From Desulfuromonadales bacterium (GTDB lineage Bacteria > Desulfobacterota > Desulfuromonadia > Desulfuromonadales > BM103): DNA of 10,957 nucleotides. Position numbers and translations under genes: made by a program. Each line of letters starts with the position of its first letter. Position 1 is the first letter of the stretch. Of the stretch, positions 7,258-10,957 are shown piece after piece. The stretch spans positions 1 to 10,957 of the forward strand of contig DAOVNV010000064.1 in the NCBI GenBank assembly GCA_030630015.1, in the 5' to 3' direction. Below the pieces are notes generated by a model, which saw only the letters and a list, made by a program, of their open reading frames with translations, was not told the DNA's origin and made no database searches.

Positions 7258-8313
7258 ATGAAGCATCGACCCGGAAACCAGTTTGCAAGCGACAATTACG
7301 CCGGCATCTGTCCAGAAGCCTGGCAGGCGATGGCGGAAGCCAACGCCGGTTTCGCCACCAGTTACGGCGACGACCCCTGGACGGCCAGGGCCTGCAATGC
7401 GCTGCGTGATTTCTTCGAGACCGACTGTGAGGTCTTCTTTGCCTTCAACGGCACGGCGGCCAATTCTCTTGCCCTCGCTTCGCTCTGCCAGTCGTACCAC
7501 AGCGTCATCTGCCACGAGACGGCCCATATCGAAACCGATGAATGCGGCGCCATTGAGTTTTACTCCAACGGCACCAAGCTACTGACGGTTTCTGGTCAGG
7601 ACGGCAAGGTCGATCTCGATGCCGTTGAGCATACAGTCAAAAAGCGCAGCGACATTCATTATCCCAAGCCGAAGGTCCTTTCGATCACCCAGGCCACTGA
7701 GCTTGGCACCCTCTACACGCCGGATGAACTGGTTGCCGTTCATGGGCTGACCAAACGGCTCGGTCTGAAACTGCATATGGATGGCGCCCGTTTTTCCAAC
7801 GCGCTGGCTGCTCTTAAAGTGCCTCCCAAGGAATTGACCTGGCGGGCCGGAGTCGACGTTCTCACCTTGGGCGGGACCAAATCCGGGATGGCTTTTGGCG
7901 AGGCGGTGGTTTTCTTCGACCGGCAACTGGCCAACGAGTTCGATTACCGCTGCAAGCAGGCCGGCCAACTCGCTTCCAAAATGCGTTTTCTGGCCTCACC
8001 CTGGCTCGGTCTGCTGCAGGATGACGTCCTGCTGTGCCACGCCAATCATGCCAACCGCTGCGCTAAAAAGTTGTCGGAGGGACTAGCATCAATCCCCGGC
8101 ATCAAGTTGGTCCACCCGACCGAAGCCAACGCCGTTTTCGTACAGATTCCTCAAAACGTGATAGACGCCCTGCACACCAGGGGCTGGGTATTCTACACCT
8201 TCATCGGCTCTGGCCACTGCCGCTTCATGTGTTCCTGGGCAACAACTGACGAGGACATTGAAACACTGGTGAGAGATATGAGAGATGTTATGGGGAAGGA
8301 GCCTGGATTTTAA
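7258..8313 (+). CDS. ltaE: Low-specificity L-threonine aldolase (PLP-dependent beta-eliminating lyase family)
   Basis: This 351-residue fold-type I PLP enzyme has the usual family length. Key stretches are SDNYAGICPEAW (11-22), FNGTAANSLA (63-72, phosphate-binding region), AHIETDECGA (89-98; His90 is in the position of the ring-stacking His), HMDGARFSNA (173-182; Asp175 contacts the pyridine nitrogen) and LTLGGTKSG (202-210; Lys208 is the expected Schiff-base lysine). The enzyme cleaves L-threonine or L-allo-threonine to glycine and acetaldehyde in the cytoplasm. The N-terminal SDNYAGICPEAW form resembles the Pseudomonas-type branch more than E. coli LtaE. No good Shine-Dalgarno is present before the ATG (only AAAG-like bases about 13 bp upstream), so initiation may be weak or depend on structure. 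The palindromic element ends 35 bp upstream and could supply or disrupt its promoter. The gene is convergent with the PAS kinase. Confidence 0.9.
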   Translation: MKHRPGNQFASDNYAGICPEAWQAMAEANAGFATSYGDDPWTARACNALRDFFETDCEVFFAFNGTAANSLALASLCQSYHSVICHETAHIETDECGAIEFYSNGTKLLTVSGQDGKVDLDAVEHTVKKRSDIHYPKPKVLSITQATELGTLYTPDELVAVHGLTKRLGLKLHMDGARFSNALAALKVPPKELTWRAGVDVLTLGGTKSGMAFGEAVVFFDRQLANEFDYRCKQAGQLASKMRFLASPWLGLLQDDVLLCHANHANRCAKKLSEGLASIPGIKLVHPTEANAVFVQIPQNVIDALHTRGWVFYTFIGSGHCRFMCSWATTDEDIETLVRDMRDVMGKEPGF

Positions 8314-8329
8314 CGAACAACTGCAGAGG

Positions 8330-8345
8330 CGCCAACCAGTTGGCG
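8330..8345. terminator. Small hairpin between convergent genes, possible weak bidirectional terminator
   Basis: CGCCAA (8330-8335) pairs with TTGGCG (8340-8345) around a 4-base loop, 17 bp after the threonine aldolase stop and 31 bp after the end of the oppositely oriented PAS kinase. Neither strand has a T run after the stem, so termination here is only a guess based on position. Confidence 0.35.
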
Positions 8346-8376
8346 AAGCTTGACTGAGTTTGAAGACGCGCTGTGA

Positions 8377-10086
8377 TCACTGTACCATTGGCAGTTGAAC
8401 ATGGACAGTTGTTCCCTGACCGGGTTGGCTCTCCAGGCGAATAGATCCTCTGTGAGCCTCAATCAGGTACTTGACGATCGTCAGGCCCAGACCGGTGCCG
8501 GAGATGGCGGTATTGGTGGCGTCGGCACGGTAGAATTTTTCAAAGACACGCTCCAGGTGACTGGGCAGCATCCCCAAGCCCGTGTCGCTGATCACAAGGA
8601 AGCACATCCCGTCTTCAACCTGCGCAGCGAGCTGCACCGCGCCCCCTTTCGGCGAGTATTTCACAGCATTGCCGATGATATTTTCCAGAACCTGAATGAT
8701 CGCGTAACGATCCGCTTCGATCAGGATCGGATAATCTGGAAAATCAAGGGGAAATCGATGTGACTTCTTGTCGATAGAAAACTCATCGACAACTTTCCGG
8801 CAGAGTTGTTCCAAGTCACACGGTTCGAAAGAAAGCTGCAGACCATCACCGGCCTCGATCCGACTGATATCGAGCAGATCACCAACAATCTGGGCCAGGT
8901 TTTCCGCCTTGGACTGGATCAGGAGCAGGTACTCTTGCAAATGCTCCTTGGTCTGTTCTTCCTGGGTCAGCAACAGATCGGTGTAGCCGAGGATGGTCGA
9001 CAGAGGGGTGCGCAGTTCATGGGCGGCCGTGGAGACGAAATCGCTCTTCATCCGGTCCACCTCACGTTCCCGAGTCACATCATGCAGCAGAGCAATTCGA
9101 CCCCGGTAGTCCCCCTCCAGCCCCCGGACTATGGCAACCCTGGCCTGGTAGGTCCGCTCAACTTCGTCGGTTCCACTGAAAACCAGATCCTGGACGAGAA
9201 CATCATCCCCGGAGTGGACACGACCACACAGCAGGTCGGAAAGCTGTCTGCAGGGCAGAAGGTCGGTAGCCGGCTTCTCTCTGGGATTGGTCAAGCAGAA
9301 ACCGAACAGTTGCTCGGCTCGCTCGTTCATGAGAACGATCTGATCGGAGGTATCCGTAACCAGCAGGCTGCCTGCAGCAGAGCGCAGGATGGCGTGGATC
9401 TTGGCATTCGCCTCCTGGGTTTCTTGCAGTGCTTCGAGCAGGGCGTTTTCCGCCTTCTTGCGCGCCGTCACATCGCTGTAGGCCATGACGACATGGGTAA
9501 TCTCCCCGTCAGCGTTAAACAGCGGCTGGCCGACCACGGTAAAATTGCGTTCGCCGAGGGTCCAGTCCTGTAGATGCTGTTCACGCCGAGTCTGCATAAC
9601 CTTGGTAAAGGTGCAGTGGACATTGTCCTCTTCATCCAGTCCGCACACCACGGCACGACACTTCACCCCCAGGATGTCCTCATCCCGTCCAAGCAGTAGT
9701 TCCTTGGTTTTCTGGTTGTATGCCAGAACGCTGCCTGAGGGGTCAAGAACCAACAGGGCCGCACCCACCGAGTCAAAAACCGCCTGGATTTCATCATGGG
9801 CAAAATGCAGTTCCTGGTTGAGTTTACGATGACTGTCCAGAACATGCTGAAATGTCTTGGTCACTATCCCGATCGGGTCGAATTCAAGTAGGCTCTGATC
9901 GTCAAGTTCTTCAGGTTTGAGGGTCTTGGTGCCGACGACGGACAACATATCGTTCACCTTGGCCCGAATGTAGGTAAAGGTGTCCTGCTGACTCTCGCGC
10001 AGACGAGTATTCTCCTGTCTCAAGCGTTCCACTTCAGCGGTAAGCTCAGCGACAGCACTCTTTTGCTGTTCCTTCTGACGATTCAT
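8377..10086 (-). CDS. Soluble double-PAS sensor histidine kinase
   Basis: This 569-residue protein is numbered from the ATG at 10086; an in-frame TTG directly before it is an alternative start. There is no transmembrane segment, so the kinase is cytoplasmic. Parts: an N-terminal coiled coil (about 8-36), a linker, PAS 1 (about 97-210, ending in VVMAYSDVTARKKAE), a coiled connector, PAS 2 (about 225-340, ending in IALLHDVTREREVD), HisKA with His356 in FVSTAAHELRTPL, and an ATPase domain with Asn473, Asp501 in SDTGLG and the GTGLGL loop near 530. PAS 1 carries Cys143, Cys148 and Cys158 close together, and PAS 2 has Cys279 and Cys287. These could bind a cofactor or react with sulfur species, but that is speculation. 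There is no receiver or HPt domain and no response-regulator gene beside it, so its partner is elsewhere. The start is 24 bp after the TusA-like gene's stop in the same direction, which supports a shared transcript. GGGAAG only 3 bp from the ATG is suboptimal. Confidence 0.92.
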   Translation of the reverse strand: MNRQKEQQKSAVAELTAEVERLRQENTRLRESQQDTFTYIRAKVNDMLSVVGTKTLKPEELDDQSLLEFDPIGIVTKTFQHVLDSHRKLNQELHFAHDEIQAVFDSVGAALLVLDPSGSVLAYNQKTKELLLGRDEDILGVKCRAVVCGLDEEDNVHCTFTKVMQTRREQHLQDWTLGERNFTVVGQPLFNADGEITHVVMAYSDVTARKKAENALLEALQETQEANAKIHAILRSAAGSLLVTDTSDQIVLMNERAEQLFGFCLTNPREKPATDLLPCRQLSDLLCGRVHSGDDVLVQDLVFSGTDEVERTYQARVAIVRGLEGDYRGRIALLHDVTREREVDRMKSDFVSTAAHELRTPLSTILGYTDLLLTQEEQTKEHLQEYLLLIQSKAENLAQIVGDLLDISRIEAGDGLQLSFEPCDLEQLCRKVVDEFSIDKKSHRFPLDFPDYPILIEADRYAIIQVLENIIGNAVKYSPKGGAVQLAAQVEDGMCFLVISDTGLGMLPSHLERVFEKFYRADATNTAISGTGLGLTIVKYLIEAHRGSIRLESQPGQGTTVHVQLPMVQ

Positions 10087-10110
10087 CAACTTCCCGATTT
10101 TCTCCGAAGC

Positions 10111-10356
10111 TTACTTTTTGACCAAGATACGGTAATATCCGGAAACTTTCTCAACTTCGGCGTGTAATCCCATGTTCTCAGCTGTTGCCGGGATGGTCCC
10201 GGTGGCATCACGGTTGTCGGTGAGGACCAACACCTCCAGTTGTCCTGCCTCCAGGCGCACGTAATTCTGGTTGACCTCACGCAACACCAGCAGCAGGCTG
10301 GAGGGACAGATCTGGCCACGGATATCCATCTCCAAAATTTCTCGTTGCAAGGTCAT
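10111..10356 (-). CDS. TusA/YeeD-family sulfurtransferase-like protein
   Basis: This 81-residue protein has the length and layout of the TusA/SirA family: strand, DIRGQICPSSLLLVL with the presumed persulfide-carrying Cys17, helix, then a beta-alpha-beta tail ending in YYRILVKK. The canonical motif is Cys-Pro-X-Pro; here it reads Cys-Pro-Ser-Ser, so the second proline is missing while the cysteine is kept. Family members shuttle sulfane sulfur as a cysteine persulfide; YeeD (TsuB) partners with the YeeE (TsuA) thiosulfate transporter. The start is 11 bp after the YeeE-like stop, with a GAGAGGG ribosome site. An internal Met10 is an alternative start but has no room for a ribosome site. Context suggests it receives sulfur imported by the upstream permease. 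Whether the changed motif alters chemistry is unknown. Confidence 0.85.
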   Translation of the reverse strand: MTLQREILEMDIRGQICPSSLLLVLREVNQNYVRLEAGQLEVLVLTDNRDATGTIPATAENMGLHAEVEKVSGYYRILVKK

Positions 10357-10367
10357 CGCCTACCCTC

Positions 10368-10957
10368 TCACACCAGGAACTTTTGCACAACACGACTGCC
10401 CAGCCAGGCTCCAGGCACCAGCCCGCCAATAAACAACAAACTCTGCAGCGTCAATACAGGCAGGCCGCCCAAAAGGTGCCAGACGTTGCAGCCAGGACTC
10501 ATACGGGAGCCCAACGCCATAATGACTCCCCCTGTGAAAACCATAAGTACCTGGCGCAGGGGCACCCGCCACCTCGGCTTGAACTCTCCCAGATTAATTG
10601 CAGACCCCAGAGCCCCCAGGATAATACCGATCAGCAGGGGGTACTGAAGGATTGCTATCAGATCAAACTGCGGGCCACCGCCGCCAGTCATCTCCCGTAC
10701 CGTGCCGGGCAGGGTATAGTGAAACGGTTGGGCAGTAAAATAACTCAGGCCGGCAACATGTTCCGGGATAAAAACCGTTTCGACCATCGAGGCAAGTTTG
10801 GCGTAAGCGGTCGTAATGCCCATCGGAAAACCGGTCAGTCGCAACGACAAGAGACTCAACCCGGCGATGACAAGTGCTGTCAACCAGAGGGGGATATAGC
10901 CATCGGCCTGGTGTTTGTCGCGCCAGGCGCCGCGTCGCCACCAGTAATAGCAGCAGG
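10368..10957 (-). CDS. YeeE/YedE-family sulfur (thiosulfate) transport protein, partial (N-terminus beyond right edge)
   Basis: The frame is open from the right edge to the TGA at 10368-10370, so only about the last 195 residues are seen; the true start is outside the window. The visible part is strongly hydrophobic with several membrane helices, including LTALVIAGLSLLSLRLTG, YPLLIGIILGALGSAI and LQSLLFIGGLVPGAWLG. GITTAYAK and the segment GSRMSPGCNVWHLLGG are typical of YeeE/YedE proteins. The cysteine codon of SPGCN is at 10488-10490; conserved cysteines in this setting line the thiosulfate path in the structurally studied YeeE. It acts in the inner membrane and probably imports thiosulfate or a related sulfur compound, handing it to the TusA-like protein encoded 11 bp downstream. 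Internal TTG or ATG codons could be mistaken for starts, but residues upstream of 10883 read on without a stop and fit the family. Confidence 0.85.
   Translation of the reverse strand, partial: CCYYWWRRGAWRDKHQADGYIPLWLTALVIAGLSLLSLRLTGFPMGITTAYAKLASMVETVFIPEHVAGLSYFTAQPFHYTLPGTVREMTGGGGPQFDLIAILQYPLLIGIILGALGSAINLGEFKPRWRVPLRQVLMVFTGGVIMALGSRMSPGCNVWHLLGGLPVLTLQSLLFIGGLVPGAWLGSRVVQKFLV

Noticed and set aside
8806..9573. 255-codon plus-strand open frame inside the PAS kinase region
   Set aside because: It is fully antisense to clearly conserved PAS and HisKA coding sequence and has no recognisable domain.

Overview
The window has moderately high GC, seven protein genes (two cut by the window edges), no RNA genes, no CRISPR array and no recognisable transposase. 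The gene set combines a CHASE8-type hybrid histidine kinase, an LVIVD-repeat protein, a YhdH/AcuI-type reductase, a PreP-like M16C peptidase, a threonine aldolase, and a YeeE/TusA/PAS-kinase cluster. This fits a Gram-negative bacterium with many signalling proteins. I lean towards the Desulfuromonadales/Geobacterales (former Deltaproteobacteria), but this is an impression from gene content and not a phylogenetic result.

Left part (1-2660, minus strand): a membrane hybrid histidine kinase (His kinase plus receiver domain) is followed after 2 bp by a membrane-anchored or exported LVIVD beta-propeller-type protein that runs off the left edge. The two look translationally coupled. The kinase leader holds a 12-bp imperfect palindrome (2696-2728) in the divergent region shared with the next gene.

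Middle part (2866-8313, plus strand): a YhdH/AcuI-type NADPH acryloyl-CoA reductase ends in a strong GC hairpin. A roughly 220-bp gap follows that contains short direct and inverted repeats. Next is a 985-residue PreP-like M16C zinc metallopeptidase with all catalytic residues intact. A 133-bp near-palindromic element (7090-7222) comes after it, bounded by perfect 12-bp inverted repeats and holding a 27-position internal stem. It sits just upstream of a low-specificity L-threonine aldolase gene and is the most unusual non-coding signal in the window.

Right part (8377-10957, minus strand): a tight cluster runs from a YeeE/YedE-family permease (cut by the right edge) through a TusA-like small protein (11-bp gap) to a soluble double-PAS histidine kinase (24-bp gap). 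The first two genes match the known thiosulfate-uptake pairing YeeE/YeeD (TsuA/TsuB). The attached kinase has clustered cysteines in its first PAS domain, which suggests, by inference only, a sulfur- or redox-responsive signalling unit. Neither kinase has a separate response-regulator gene in the window.
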